Source of the DNA: Ophiura sarsii
Taxonomy: Eukaryota; Echinodermata; Ophiuroidea; Amphilepidida; Ophiuridae
Assembly: GCA_035610835.1 (NCBI GenBank)
Contig: CM069458.1
Coordinates: 35,396,718-35,460,717, forward strand
DNA length: 64,000 nt
Direction of reading: 5' to 3'
Of this stretch, positions 34,630 to 47,789 are shown piece after piece. The notes under the pieces were generated by a model. That model had not been told where the DNA came from, made no database searches, and saw only the letters and a program-made list of their open reading frames with translations. Position 1 is the stretch's first letter, and each line of letters begins with the position of its first letter. A program made the translations under genes and the position numbers.

Positions 34630-35291
34630 CAGTCAACTGTAGAATGGGCCCCGTTTCAATTGAGGGCGCTCCATTTAGTGACGCACTGCCGTCAATTTTT
34701 ACACGGCGATTCATCAAGTGACGGAAGTCACCGCCGCAATACAAACAAAAACACTTTTCAATAGAGGACGGGCTTGGGAACGGGACTGCGTTTCCTAGGG
34801 AACGGCCTCACGTCACAATAATTTTCAAAATTCATAAACAGCCGATTTTGCCGAATTTAAACAACGAAATAACTCTCTTTTCACAGAGATAACCGTTACA
34901 AAGGCATCACTTCTGAATACTATAGGGCTTATATTTAATGTAAAAATGATCATACTTACCCTAAAAGTTCTATAAAATGGTGTAATCTAGTCTAGAATAT
35001 GGTGGTCTCATCGCAGCAAACCGGTCAAAAAAGACATAATTTTAGCTTGTGTCGTGTGATGTTGGGGTCAAAGGTTAAATTAAATCATCGAACTGGATGT
35101 CGCAAGGAGTTCTAAGGGTACCTTATCCTGCCCTCAACTCGATGGATAGTTATTTTGTATGCAGATAATTGGGGGTAAATGGCGAAAATTCAATCATTGC
35201 GCAAATTGACGGTGTGCGTTACCTTGGTTACGTACACCCGTCGTTTTAGAGCGCCCTCAATAGAAACGGGGCCCCGTTCTACAGCTGACTG
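34630..35291. mobile_element. 662-bp MITE with 5-bp target duplication
   Basis: Inverted ends of about 40 bases ('cagtcaactgtagaatgggc' and complement). ACAAC is present on both flanks (34625-34629 and 35292-35296). The interior includes 'gacggaagtcaccgccg' and no credible gene. Confidence 0.8.
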
Positions 35292-35574
35292 ACAACAGCC
35301 ACAACAAGAGCCATGCTGTTGTCGCAAGAGACTACCAATGCCCATAGTCGAGCGGCGGCTCACATAGACACTGTACTTACGCGTGGCATCCCCTCTTGCT
35401 AACGATGTAAACGTTACCAAAACAAGTTCATTGGAATTTGTAATTATTATCACGAATCACTAGGGGTGTAAGATTTGTTGTAGTGTCCTATTTTAAAAGA
35501 AATAATTAATCTCAACCGGTTATTTTTTTTTAATAATTTCGCTGAATATAGTACATTGCTGTAAGGGGGCACAG

Positions 35575-36030
35575 CACTAACCGCCCATTGGATTACATGT
35601 AAATTAGGGCTAAAAGAGTCGCTATTTTGGGCCCTTAGTAACCATTTTTGGAATGTCTCGAATGCTTTATTCTAATAAACAAACATTCAAATTTCATAAA
35701 ATCGTCAAGAAGTGTTACACCTTCCAATTAGATTTTACGATACGATCATTTAAACAGCGCCACCCCTATTTTCAGCCCGGACGCTCACCTTCTAACCGCC
35801 TCCGATCACGTGTGTTCATCCACGTGATAAATTTTCAATACAATCGAAAATCAATATTTTGCAATATCCTGATCAAAGTACAAGAGATCATCTTTCATTT
35901 TAATTATGAAATGCTACCCTCACGCCAAACTGATTCCCAAAGGACCCCATTCACAAAATCTTTTTTTTTTGTTTTTGCCGGAACTTACTACCATTACACA
36001 AAACGAGGAGTGATTTAGTGCTGTGCGCCC
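35575..36030 (+). mobile_element. MITE family copy 1 ('gcacagcactaa' ends)
   Basis: Begins 'gggggcacagcactaa' and ends 'ttagtgctgtgcgccc'. It is about 90% identical to 54833-55277 in the same orientation. The open frame across both copies reflects shared sequence, not a recognised protein. Confidence 0.85.
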
Positions 36031-37246
36031 TTATAACACACAATAAAAAAAACTTTTTTGTTGGCATTTTTGTAAACACCAAGTAATATCAAGATAAACT
36101 ATCCATATAGTTAATTTAAACACCACCTCTTGTTAAAACTCATTTATATAACACAATCTATATTTGATTTTGATGAAATATTTTACATGTATTTTAAATG
36201 TTCTTAATACATGTTCTAATAATTGGTGTAGGTATGTATTTTGTATTGCATATTGGCGCCTTGAAATAGTATACATTATATTTATTATTGTTATTATCAT
36301 GGTATTGGTGACGCACACATTACCGATTTACCCAGATGTCTCGACAGATGCCACCATAAACGGCCATGCCCAAACTTTAGAATAGAATTGTTATCTCATT
36401 GTATGGGTTACGTGGTCAATGGTTTGGGTTACGTGTTCAATGGTTTGCGTTATGTGTTATGTCAGTTTTTTTGTTTGTTTGTTATTTGTTTTTCCCAAGG
36501 GCCTCTTTTACGTATTTAAGTGTATTTATCCAATGGTTGTAAGTACTTATTTTATATTCCATGTATGATCTTGGAGCTATGTGGGTTTTTTTGCGCGGCT
36601 CGATCGCCACCGAATTGGGTAGATAGGAATTTGCAGAGGCAATTTTTCCCGTTGAGTGTTTTGCTCTTCCATTCTCACCGGGTTTTTATCTGTATTTTCG
36701 CCTATCTCTAGATCAGGATGTTTGAATTTTTGTTTGTTATGTATTACAATTTTGCCATTTCTATTTTGTACGGTTACGATTTGATATCTATGAAATTTAC
36801 TTATGTAATTTTCACATAATCTCCCACGATACTCAGAAGATCGTCTTTAGAATGCTTTCCAAAATAAGGACGGAATGACGTTCTTAGCATGAAGCTAGAG
36901 TACAGTGCATTGTCATGATTGTTGCGCACATAGTTGGTGGCGATGCATCTCGATCAATTTTAATTCATTTGTATCCCATTTTATGTATTATACGGTACAG
37001 CATGTTGTTCAACGTTTTGATGTTACATTTGCGTATACGTTAAATAACGTACTACATGTACGTTCATAATAATCCGTACAGTAATCAATGGTAATTATAA
37101 TGTCAGCAACCAGCAACAATAATAATAATGATATAAGTGGGTATATTCAACGTCTGTGACCGAATCCTTTCAATGTGTAAAATATTTATTAAATAAATAA
37201 TTAAATGTATTAATCAATTCATAGGTTTATACCGTCTAGGGGTTAT
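36031..37246. other. No gene recognised; small tandem repeat
   Basis: 36405-36460 carries 2-3 units of 'gggttacgtggtcaatggttt' (about 22 bp). The rest is AT-rich without domains. Confidence 0.45.
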
Positions 37247-37474
37247 CACTTTCCACGCGGCTATTGGTTTTACCACATACAAAAACAAATTTTTCAGAAA
37301 CCTTTCCCAATTTTCAATGTCTATCTCAAGGATTACTGAACCAATACTAGGCATGTTTGTACTTATTTCAATGCATTTCTCATGGTGATTCCAAATATGG
37401 TAATGACATTCAATAGTCAAACATTTTGTAACATTTTGGAATGTCGTCTGCAGCCGCCTGCCGCATGGAAAGTG
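37247..37474. mobile_element. MITE related to 31484-31669
   Basis: 'cactttccacgcggc' on the left and 'gccgcatggaaagtg' on the right. 'ttttggaatgtcgtctgcag' near the right end is the complement of the left part of 31484-31669. Confidence 0.6.
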
Positions 37475-39019
37475 TTAGGGTTTGATAACGAGTTGAGATT
37501 GACATCTTTGCTGACTAATTTTATATTATCCGCCAACGCAGTGAGCAAAATCTTGCAGTAATACGGAACCTCTTTTCTCTCACCCAGATCATATGTTCCT
37601 TCATTCTCCCCCGCTGGAAATCTTACAATGAAATCGCAGAGCTCTTGTACTCGCAACATAAATAAACATGTGTCCAGATGGCAAACACACATGTCATATG
37701 CCATTCACATTGGTGTTTACACTTGTCATTTCCTGACAACTGTAAAAAGGGGGGTTTGTCAAGTTTCACCATGCTCAACTTGTGTGGATTAATCTTTAAC
37801 ATTTATGGGTTTAAATCCCAATTATTGACTTTTTACGATCATAAATATCATCAACGAGTAATGATTAAAGAACAAATTATATACTTATAAGGTCAAATCT
37901 TATACCAATTAATATTGGCTAATTCACGTCCAATGGTCAATTAAGATAACCATTGTGATAATGAAGTATTTTCAATTAATAATTCTCACATTATTTTTGG
38001 TATAATTTCCTTCGAAAATTTAACAGTACGGATGTCTCTATGGGGGACTTATAATTAATGAATTAGTAAAATTCTGACATTGGTCATAATCATATTATCA
38101 ATCGGTGCGGCATCAGATCCGCTATTTAACTTTAGGTTTTTTGGTACTTTACTAGGTCTTTTTAAATTGATTAACCGAAACTGTTTATGAAACTGAACAG
38201 TCGGTATTTCCTATTATGACCTTCCAATCATGGGACTCTTGGTCCTACCTGTGTTCTGAACTTATAGATTAACATTATATATATATATTGTATATTACAA
38301 TATTCTAAAATACTAAGCCATATGTAATTCAGACTTGAATACTTTCATGGCATAAATGGCAAAGTCTCTGCACTGATTAACGGATTAGTTTCATTTACAT
38401 ATATTTTGTCAATATGTTACCCATGTAAACAAAAATGTGTATGTAGCTTTCACTGAGTAAGTGACAGTACTATGTTTATATCAGCTGTCAAGAAGGAATG
38501 GAAAAAAAGGATAGGACAACCCACCCGGTATGGTGAGCGTATAAACATTGGGAACTGCTCACAATCCAAGTTCCGCTACCAATCCGAGAATCGCCCTGTA
38601 AGTTGTTTCCACAACTAATATTGCATACATAATTTAGTGTTTCTATATTATATAAGATCCCGATTTTTTTCATATCATAAATTTCGCTTTTATTGACTGC
38701 AATCAACTTTAGGCAACAAAAAAAAGGTTGACTTTTCCGACCGACCCGAATTTTCGGAAATCTAGGGTCGCTATTTGTTTCCTCTTTTTTTTCTGAGTAC
38801 AAAAATAAATAAAACAAATTGAAAGAAGCACATAGCAATAAAGAAAGATGAAAACGTGTTTTTGTGTAGTATCTCCATTGACCCAGACTCTGGCCCTAAA
38901 AGGGCAAGTCAACTTCTTCTTTTTTTGACCTTATTCCTTCACTCTTATGAGTGTTTGATTACACTGAAGTGGCTACATGTATAGGGTCATCCCAAAGAAG
39001 ATTTTAAAGACACCACCAC
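37475..39019. other. No gene recognised
   Basis: AT-rich with short frames lacking domains (37678-37890, 38488-38838). Confidence 0.4.
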
Positions 39020-39285
39020 AATGCATTGCGTTTTTGCAACATGCCCTTAATCTGGTCTACAAGTCGTCTCGGTTCCCATATATATATGCACAAAATCATG
39101 GCGCCATCGCCATGGTGCATTCATCGTTGGAGCTCTTAGATTCTAGTTTACATCAATTAATAAATTAGTTCTCAGTGTTCCTTTTTCTTATTTCTAAAAC
39201 ATAAGAGCTCCACAAATGCATCATATGGGGGGAAGCCTTAGTTTGCTTAATGTGCTCCCGCAATGCATTGTGGGATATCCTTAAA
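39020..39285. mobile_element. Foldback MITE
   Basis: Nested inverted pairs: 'cacaatgcattgcg' (about 39017-39031) with its complement (39258-39272), and 'catcgttggagctctta' with 'taagagctccacaaatg'. A perfect 'atggcgccat' core motif lies near 39098. No gene. Confidence 0.6.
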
Positions 39286-42200
39286 ATAATCTCAGGGGTC
39301 ATCCGGTAACTTTTCTGTTGTTTAATTACTGTACAGTAAGCGTGAATGATTCCCTAACCTATTACGTTTTCATATTATTTTGTTTTCGTCGTGTTTACCA
39401 TAGGCTACACACAAAAATGTTGGTCAGTCAGCGTCGTTCGCCTTGAACTTGCTTTAATTGCGGTCACCTTTCCTGCGCTTTGTTTATACGCGCATATAAT
39501 ACTAATATGATCGCTTTCCCATTGGTGTTTTTCATTGTAGAGGAGTGTACGAAACCTTAAATAGTTCGAACACCTTGTTGTGTTGATAGTTTGACTCTAC
39601 ATGCAGTATAAGAAGCCCTGCGTCAAGTTAATGGTTAATATAATGAGATATGCTGCTTGCATATTTGAGTATTTCTTAATGTCCTATTTCTGTTTCCACT
39701 CGATACTTGATACGATAAGCCGTGTTTGGATGAGGTAAGTGCCTCTCTGCTAAAATGTTTTACGTTGTAGCAGCGAACGAATGTTGTAATTAAGGTTGCA
39801 CGTTAAGGCCCTGTCTCACCATAGCGTATGAACTAAACGTTGCCTGAACGTATGCCGACGTATTAAAAAAATAGCTCGAAAATTGTCAGAGTCCAAGAAC
39901 GTCCAAGAACGTCCAACTTCCCAACGAATTGCGTAGGAAAAGTCGATATCGGTGAGGGAATGGACGTATCCATAGCGTATTAAACGTATTAGTGGAGCGG
40001 ATATGTAACAAAAAATGGCCAAGATGTTCACTTCTGGCAGGAAGCATGAACATTGGCAGATACGGGTGTTTTGATGCACTGATTTCAAAAAGCCAGGAAC
40101 CCACATTTTTCGAGCAATGGTGTGGCAGCCATCTTGGATTTCAAAATGGCCGCCATTCAAAAAAAATTGAGATTTATACTCAGAGATTTCACCAATATGT
40201 TCTCTATAACAGAGTACATGATTTTAGATGAATTGGTTGTTCCAGTTGTACTTTTATTATTACTTGTTACCATGGAAACCATCAAAAATAGACATTTTAG
40301 GGTAAAAATACCTCTAAAATCACTCTTATTTGGAAGTTTTTGTCAACTGTTCATCATGATATTGCTTTAAGTATCGTCTGCTGCCGTTATACATAATTGG
40401 ATGAAAAATGTACCTTTCAATTTCTAGTAGTATCAATGGAAACTGTTTAAATGGCGGTTTGATTAACATGTCAAAATCACTCCTTTTTCAACAATTTTCA
40501 CACACATAAATCTATTGTTTGTAAAACATTATAGAGTGAACCGGATGTGGAAAAGATGTTCACTGCTGGCAGGAAGAATAAAAATGGGCTAATAGGAGTG
40601 TTTGAAACACTGATTAAAATTAAATTAAGGAACCCACATATTTTAAGCAATGGTTTTTCGGCCATCTTGGATTTCAAAATGGCCACCATTCAAGCATAAG
40701 ATTTAGTAAAATTGTTCTAAATCAACTATTTATGATATTTATACCACAAGGTTTTACTATTATGTTCTCTATAACATTGTGCATAATTTGAGATGGATTG
40801 GTTGTGCCAGTTGTACTTCCTTGTTACCATGGAAACCATCAAAAATAAACAAAAAATAATTTAGAAATACTTGTAAAATCACTCTTATATGAAGGGTTTT
40901 GTCCACTGATCAACATATTGCTTTTAGTATCTTCAGCAATAGGCCTACATAATTTTGATAATTCTATGATTGGCAATTGTATATACTTTTGATGATGGTG
41001 TTGATGAATTTTAGGGGTTTGGTGAAAAAAGGACAAATAACTCCTTTTACAACAATTTTCACAAATGTTCACCAACCTACGGCTTGTAAACAGTTCTATA
41101 CATATTCCAGTCTGCCAGATGCATGCAATTTTCCATATAGAACTAGCCAGATGCAGATTCCATAACTTGAAAAGCCCAACTGCCCAACATGCTTTGAGTT
41201 ATAAGTTAATTTTTTGAAAATAGTAGGTAGCATCTGTTATATTGTCTAAAATGTCTATGTTTAATTATTCAATACCTTAAAACTAACTGCACTTTACGTT
41301 GAGTGTATGTTTTGTAACTAATTTGCCCATGTTACATTATGTTATTGTTATTTTTATCAATTCCTGTCGTCACTCAAAATCAACTGCATGGTTTCGTTGA
41401 AGCAGGTCACACATGAACAGTCCACAGGAAACAAGTATACTTTGCAGGTTGGCAGGCAAAGGAGTCTACCATGGATGATAATTTCTCGGGTCATATATGG
41501 CGCCGAGATATGGCGCCGTCACAGTGACTCCAATTGATAAATAAGGGTAGTTGTTACAAAAGCAATCAATATCAAAATGATGGCAAATGTTTAGTAGGCA
41601 AGGAATCATGTCTGGGAAAAATTGTGGGTTGTAGGCCTATACTAATTCATTGGGTTTCACGGGTGCTCATTGAATTTGAAGCTATTTGCATTAATATTTT
41701 GAATTATGGATGCCCTGAGGTAATTTCTTGTTAATATTTTAAATTCTATGTGTTCTTTGAAGCAATTTGCTGAAACTTAATCATGAGCCGGATCGCTGAA
41801 AGGCATCGAAGCGCATCTTAAATTATTCAGAAGATATTTTTCGCAAATATTACATCAGGCAAGAAATTAAAACTGAGTTGCGCAAATTGTGTTTCTTTAT
41901 TAATATTGATAAAATTCAGCTGCAACAAATCACCATTTTCCTTATAAAATAGGAAATGGCCTCATGATGCATCACGACTTCAACATTTCCCCGATCGCAA
42001 TTGACTGGGCTACGGATTTCGGTTTCATTGAGTAGATCATTTTTTTATTAAATTATAGTGCTATAAAGTACAACTTCATGGGCCTTTAACAATGTGTCAA
42101 TATGTATTAAAAATGCCAGGAAATGGCCCTTCAGCACTTTAAAATCTCAGAATTTCGCAAGACAACACGCCGCAGGACGCTCTACTTGTCGGCTCGTTTA

Positions 42201-42319
42201 GATTTCCTGACCGTAACAAACCCCCTACCCTAGTCAACGATACAAAACCATGACATAACCATTATGAAAATGCACTGGAGTGAAACTTTCAAACCCTCTC
42301 TCAGTCAATTGTCAGTCTG

Positions 42320-42430
42320 TAGCAGTCACACATATGCTGCTGCTATTATTTTAGTACCCTCATTTGTTGTATTACTTTGAATTTTTGAATTGAGTGACAG
42401 AAATAGTATCAGCAGCATATGTGTGACTAC
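42320..42430. repeat. Hairpin with about 28-bp arms
   Basis: 'gtagcagtcacacatatgct' (from 42319) is complementary to 'agcatatgtgtgactac' (to 42430), with further pairing inward through 'gctgctatt'. A 25-base C run follows at 42555-42579. Confidence 0.75.
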
Positions 42431-42784
42431 AGTGAGGGACAAACAACTATGGTCATGTGTTCATGTGTTATAAGCTCGCCTCCTTTCGCGTTACACACGG
42501 ATTTTGGCTTTCGCGACATGATTTTAACTTTACATATTTATATTTGCTGGTGTACCCCCCCCCCCCCCCCCCCCCCCCCTGAGGTACTAAAAGTATACAT
42601 TTTCTGAAGGGAAATTGCATGAGGAAACCAAATATGCCATTGAAATTATAGTACGACTAAGGACCAAAATGGTATGATTCAAAATGTTCGGAAAATATCA
42701 GAATTTTTTAATTTTTAATTTGAGATCCATATAATTTTTATACCTACCCCTATCATTATTTACTTTACATATTTGACTTCTTCA

Positions 42785-43095
42785 TGAAATTACCCATCAG
42801 ATGATATATAATTGTCAAAGGTTACTAGGTCGGTAAGGTAATTATACCGGCTAGTGAATATCTCAAATTATTATTTTATATATTTTTTAGAATTTTCAGA
42901 AATATTTTTAAGGATGTACCCTTCCCTGATCTAAACTGCATTTTGAATTCCTCTAGTTCCAAGCTTTCCAAAAATGTATACTTTTGCTATCATAGGTTGA
43001 ACACTTTTTCTGTTATAGTCATTTGTATAAATCCGGTGAATTGAGGCTGATTATTCATGTTGACTGTGTAGCGAATAGGACGAAAGCTGATGATC
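42785..43095 (-). repeat. Dispersed repeat, copy 2
   Basis: Reverse complement of the 22418-22730 repeat at roughly 70-75%; 'agctttccaaaaatgtatac' and 'ctgtgtagcgaatagg' are the best-kept parts. Confidence 0.65.
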
Positions 43096-43746
43096 ATTGT
43101 CTTATCCATAATTAATTAGTTGTTACAAATAGTTGACAAGTATGTTGAACCACATACTTAAAGACTACTAAATATCCTTTCAAATGGGACCAGAATGGTG
43201 TTTGTAACTTTAGGGGATGACTAGTTATGGTAAGAAGAACAAAGCATGGGATTATCCCCATTGAGTTTGTACAGGCGGCACCCCTTCCGGGGGCACCCCT
43301 GGTCCCTAAACTTCAAACAGCTGTAGCTCCCCTTCTGTATTAGTTATACCAATGCTATTTTGCAGGCAGAACGCTTGTTATTAGGGCTTTAAAATGATAC
43401 CAAATTTGTTGAGATAGCTTTTGAGGTTTTAAACATATTTAAGGAATATGACAGCATAAAACAAAAAAAGTGTAACAGCACCACCCTATTGGGAGGCGCG
43501 TGACCCTATAATTATTCATCGTCATAAAGCTATCTGGACAAAATTGAGAATTCTGGGATTCCGGGGTTATATATTTGTCAGAGGGGGGTGTATTTTCCCC
43601 TGTTGAACACTTGACACTAAGGTTGCGGCTGGACTGGGCTCTCTATTCCACTGAATGACTTCGCATCATAACACAATGCAGGCGTAATATTTTAAAACAT
43701 ATTTACACAAATCTGGCCATCAATATGGTACATACGAAAATTACAA

Positions 43747-44356
43747 ATAATAATAATAATAATACATGGGATTTATAAAGCGCCTTACGATGTAAACAGC
43801 CTCAAGGCGCTGCACAGAAAGATATTAAAAACTACAACAACAACAAAATCATTAAAACTACAACAATACATATGCTAAAAATATACAATCAATACTACTA
43901 ATATCCAGTTACATACTAAAAATAATCAAAGACCAGATACTAGTTGTCAATACAAATATAGAACATAGTAGAATACATTATAAGAAGAATACTACCAAAC
44001 ATTTTTGACCAGTAAACAACGTGGCAAATTCAGATAAAAGACATTATTAAAATATATATATATACACAATTAAATATATTTGTATTTTTAAGAAATTGCA
44101 CATTAAATTTCACTCTAGAAGGACAAAATACAAAAGACTATCAGAAATTGCAATATTACACTGACATGACTGAAATGATGGAAACGAATATCTAGCCAAG
44201 TGCATTAAACAAATGAGTTTTAAGTCCTTTTTTAAATGAATTTAAATTGGATGTTGCACGAAGCTTGGAGGGCAACAAAAAAATACGATTCTGGTAAGCG
44301 TACAATGTTTCACCAACGATACGTATTGAGTTGAATTTTTTTGTCACTAAGTCAAT
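43747..44356 (-). mobile_element. CR1/L2-like retrotransposon 3' end
   Basis: Minus strand: the last ~54 codons of an RT ORF (44356-44192) read '...LLPSKLRATSNLNSF' then 'KKGLKTHLFNALG' and a stop. This is the usual end of CR1/L2-group proteins ('WN.LP..LR...SL.SFK..LKTHLF'). The 3' UTR has a hairpin 'gcgcctt...aaggcgc' near 43780-43810 and ends in an (ATT)n tail (43747-43765). Everything upstream of the C-terminus is missing. Confidence 0.75.
44192..44356 (-). pseudogene. RT C-terminal fragment
   Basis: 54 sense codons before the TAG at 44192-44194; the frame is closed upstream by a stop at 44357-44359. It ends 'SFKKGLKTHLFNALG', the helical tail of CR1/L2-type reverse transcriptases. It is 5'-truncated and lacks all catalytic motifs. 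Confidence 0.75.
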
Positions 44357-44379
44357 TTGAGTCTTGTATCACTACTTCA

Positions 44380-44527
44380 AATTAAATTATTATTAGTTAG
44401 TAAATGGTACTATATCGTTTTATAATTTTCTTTTTTGTAAATAATCTGTTTATGTATGCATAAAATGAGGGCCTACTTGGAAAGCAGTCTTGGACACCCT
44501 CAATAAAGAAAAACATAAATAAATAAA
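44380..44527 (+). mobile_element. Retroelement 3' UTR with AATAAA and (ATAA)n tail
   Basis: 'gagggcctacttggaaagca' then 'caccctcaataaagaaaaac' and 'ataaataaataaat' resemble the 3' ends of CR1/L2-type elements with a polyadenylation signal. It abuts the minisatellite starting at 44528. Confidence 0.5.
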
Positions 44528-45600
44528 TCTAATGACCACAAGTGATCATCTAATGACCACAGGGGATCATTTAAAGACCACAAGGGATCATCGAATGACC
44601 CAAAATGATCATCAAATGACCACAAGGGATCATCTAATGAACACAAGGGATCATCTATTGACCAAAAGGAATCTAATGACCACAAGTGATCATCTAATGA
44701 CCACAGGTGATCCTCTAATGACCACAAGTGATCATATAATGACCACAAGTGATCATCTAATGCCCACAAGGGATCATCTAATGACCACAAGGGATCATCT
44801 ATAACTATAAGGGATCATCTAATGACCACAAGGGATCATCTAATGACCATAAGGGATCATTTAAAGACCACAAGGGATCATCGAATGACCTCAAAGGATC
44901 ATCAAATGACCACAAGGGATCATCTAATGACCACAAGGGATCATCTAATGAACACAAGGGATCATCTGTTGACCAAAAGGGATCTAATGACCACAAGTGA
45001 TCATCTAATGACCACAAGTGACCATCTAATGACCACAAGTGATCAACTATAACCACAAGGGATCATCGAATGACTACAAGTGATCATCTAATGCCCACAA
45101 GGGATCATCTAATGACCACAAGGGGTCATCTAATGACCAAAGGGTATCATCTCATGACCACAAGGGATCATTTAAAGACCACAGGGGATCAACTAATGAC
45201 CACAAAGGATCATCTAATGAACACAATGAATCATCTAATGAACACAAGTGATCATCTAATGACCACAAGTGATCATCTCATGACCACAAGTGATCATCTA
45301 ATGACCACAAGTGATCATCTAATTACCACAAGTGATAATCTAATTACCACAAGTGATAATCTAATTACCACAAGTGATAATCTAATGACCACAAGTGATA
45401 ATCTAATGACCACAAGTGATTATCTAATGACCACACTTGATAATCTAATGACCACAAGTGATAATATAATGACCATAAGTGATAATCTAATGACCACAAG
45501 GGATCATCTAATGACCACAAGGGATCATCTAATGCCCAAAGTGATCATCTGATGACCACAATGAAATATTTAAAGACCACAAGGAATCATTTAATGATCC
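44528..45600 (+). repeat. 21-bp minisatellite, forward array (about 50 units)
   Basis: The unit is 'atgaccacaagtgatcatct' plus one base (A), with GGG/GTG and single-base variants and a few deletions. A 21-base unit is a multiple of three, so long frames stay open on both strands. These repetitive frames are not taken as genes. Confidence 0.95.
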
Positions 45601-45616
45601 TGGGTGATTATGTATT

Positions 45617-46015
45617 TGCCCCTTGTGGTCATTAAATGATCCCTTGTGGTCATTAGATTAGATGATCCCTTGGTCATTAGATTAGATGATCCCTTGGGGT
45701 CATTAGATGATCCCTTGGGGTCATTAGATGATCCCTTGTGGTCATTAGATGATCCCTTGTGGTCATTAGATGATCCCTTGTGGTCATTAGATGATCCCTT
45801 GTGGTCATTAGATGATCCCTTGTGGTCATCTCATGGTCATTAGATGATCCCTCGTGGTCATTAGATGATCCCTCGTGGTCATTATTTGATCAGTCGTGGT
45901 CATTAGATGATCACTCGTGATCATTAGATGATTACTCGTGATCATTAGATGATTACTCGTGATCATTAGATGATCACTCGTGGTCATTAGATGATCATGA
46001 GTCACTCGTGGTTAA
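45617..46015 (-). repeat. 21-bp minisatellite, inverted array
   Basis: The same unit as 44528-45600 but reversed ('cccttgtggtcattagatga'), about 18 units, after a ~15-base junction 'gggtgattatgtatttg'. A different 21-base unit ('ccgtctaggttcattaaata' + a) follows at 46060-46140, in four copies. Confidence 0.95.
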
Positions 46016-47039
46016 ATATAATTACGTTGTAATATTACATTATCGTTTGGGTTATTAAATAACCGTCTAGATTCATTAAACAACCTTCTAGGTTCATTAA
46101 ATAACCGTCTAGGTTCATTAAATAAACGTCTAGGTTCTTTAAATGAGTGATTTTGACCTTTTGGTTCACCAAACTGCCATTTAAAAGGTTTCCATGGAGA
46201 CCAATCAAATAAAATGCCAGTTTATTACCTAAATTATGTACATGTGTAAATGATGTACATTGCAGATGATACTATAACAATACTTAAAGCAATAGCATGA
46301 TGGATAGTTTACAAACACCTTCAAATAAGAGTGATTTTAGAGGTATTTCCCCCCCGAATATGTCTGTTTTTGATGGTTTCCATGGCAACCAATAATAATG
46401 TAAAAATATGATTAGCACAACCAATCTGTCTAAAACTCTATATCATGTTATAGTTATTTTTCCTGCAAGAAGTGAACATCTTCTTGACATCCTGTGCATT
46501 ATTTTACAAGTAATAGATTGGTGAAAATGTGTGACAACTGTTGAAAAGGAGTGATTTTGACATTATATGTTCATCAAAACGCCATTTAAAAGTTAAAACC
46601 ACATAAATTTGAAATGCACATTTTTCGTCAAAATTATGCATAATTAGAGAATGATACTAAAAGCAATATCATGATGATTAGTTGACAAAACCTCCAAATA
46701 AAAGTGATTTTAACACAAAAATATCCTTTTTTCATGGTTTCCATGGTAACCAGTAATTATTAAAGTACAATTGGCACAGCGAATCCATCTTAATGTATCA
46801 CCTGGTTATAGAAAACATACAAGTGAAATCGCGGGATATAAATCTTAAAAATATTGATTTAGAGCAATTTGACTAAATCTCCTATATTTGAATGGCGGCC
46901 ATTTTGAAATCCAAGATGGCCGCCGCACCATTGCTCGAAAAATGTAGGTTCCTGGCTTTTTGAAATCAGTGCATCAAAACACCCCTATGTGCCAATTTTC
47001 ATGCTTCCTGCCAGAAGTGAACATCTTTTTCACATATCC

Positions 47040-47640
47040 GCTCCACTATATACCTAGCGTATGACTAACGTATTGATAGCGTATCACTAACTTATAACAA
47101 ACTTATCACAGCGTATCACAGCGTATGCGATCGGCGAGCGTATACCAACGTATGCTTAACGTTTTCGAAGCGTATGTCTGCCGTGTTCGACGTATCCTCA
47201 GCGTATCCTCGGCGTACAACGAACACGTGACTTATGCCGCTGCAGAAATTGAGTTTCGTACACGGCGGGACAAGTGTTGCCAGTAAACGCAGCCTAGATG
47301 ATAACTATTAAAATATCTTGAAGGGTAAATTTATAGGTCCAACCTAGAACTAACGACGAGTAACGTACCTCTAACGTATGTCAGCGTATGTCAACGTATG
47401 TCTAACGTATGTCATCGTATGTCTAACGTACCACGAACCTATCGAGAAATTTTGAACATGCTCAATAATTTTTTCGCGGGCTCGACGTGTTCCAAATTTT
47501 CACAACGTATCACAGCGTGCTCTAAACGTAAACGACGTATCCCCAACTTCCCCCAAACTTGTATCAGCGTACACCAACGTACGCCAACGTATTTTTCGAT
47601 ATTTCGCATACGTTGTCATACGTTCAGGCGACACGCCATG
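47040..47640. repeat. CGTATG-type subterminal repeat block 1
   Basis: Dozens of short phrases such as 'aacgtatgtc', 'agcgtatcac' and 'aacgtac' at 10-14 base spacing. This is typical of subterminal transposase-binding arrays, though that role is inference. Confidence 0.75.
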
Positions 47641-47719
47641 GTGTGACAGGGCTACCGTACAGCTAGCGTATGTACCGTACAGCTAGCGAGCATTCGGCGT
47701 TTTGGGAACTTATGGAGGG

Positions 47720-47770
47720 TTTGAGTATATAAATGGGTCCCTTGAGTATCTCATCCTCACTTCGTCATGG
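47720..47770 (+). promoter_or_regulatory. Possible TATA promoter inside foldback end
   Basis: 'gagtatataaatggg' has a strong TATA box (47726-47733), with 'ctcatcctcacttcg' about 30 bases downstream as a plausible initiator. No ORF with recognisable product follows, so this is weak. Confidence 0.25.
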
Positions 47771-47789
47771 TCTGTCGTGCTGAACACAT

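Noticed and set aside
35653..36018. 121-residue frame, with a similar frame at 55083-55265
   Set aside because: Both lie inside two copies of one MITE; similarity is nucleotide-level and the second copy has an internal deletion that does not preserve the frame.
39816..40370. Overlapping 70-115 residue frames on both strands
   Set aside because: They lie in the foldback arms and occur as mirror images in 46870-47060; no domain is recognisable.
44500..45843. Several 60-160 residue open frames on both strands made of repeating MTTSDHL- or LWSLDDP-like units
   Set aside because: They arise because the minisatellite unit is 21 bases; no non-repetitive coding sequence, start context or domain supports them.
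44528..46015. CRISPR array
   Set aside because: Units are contiguous 21-mers without unique spacers, and the DNA is clearly from an animal genome.
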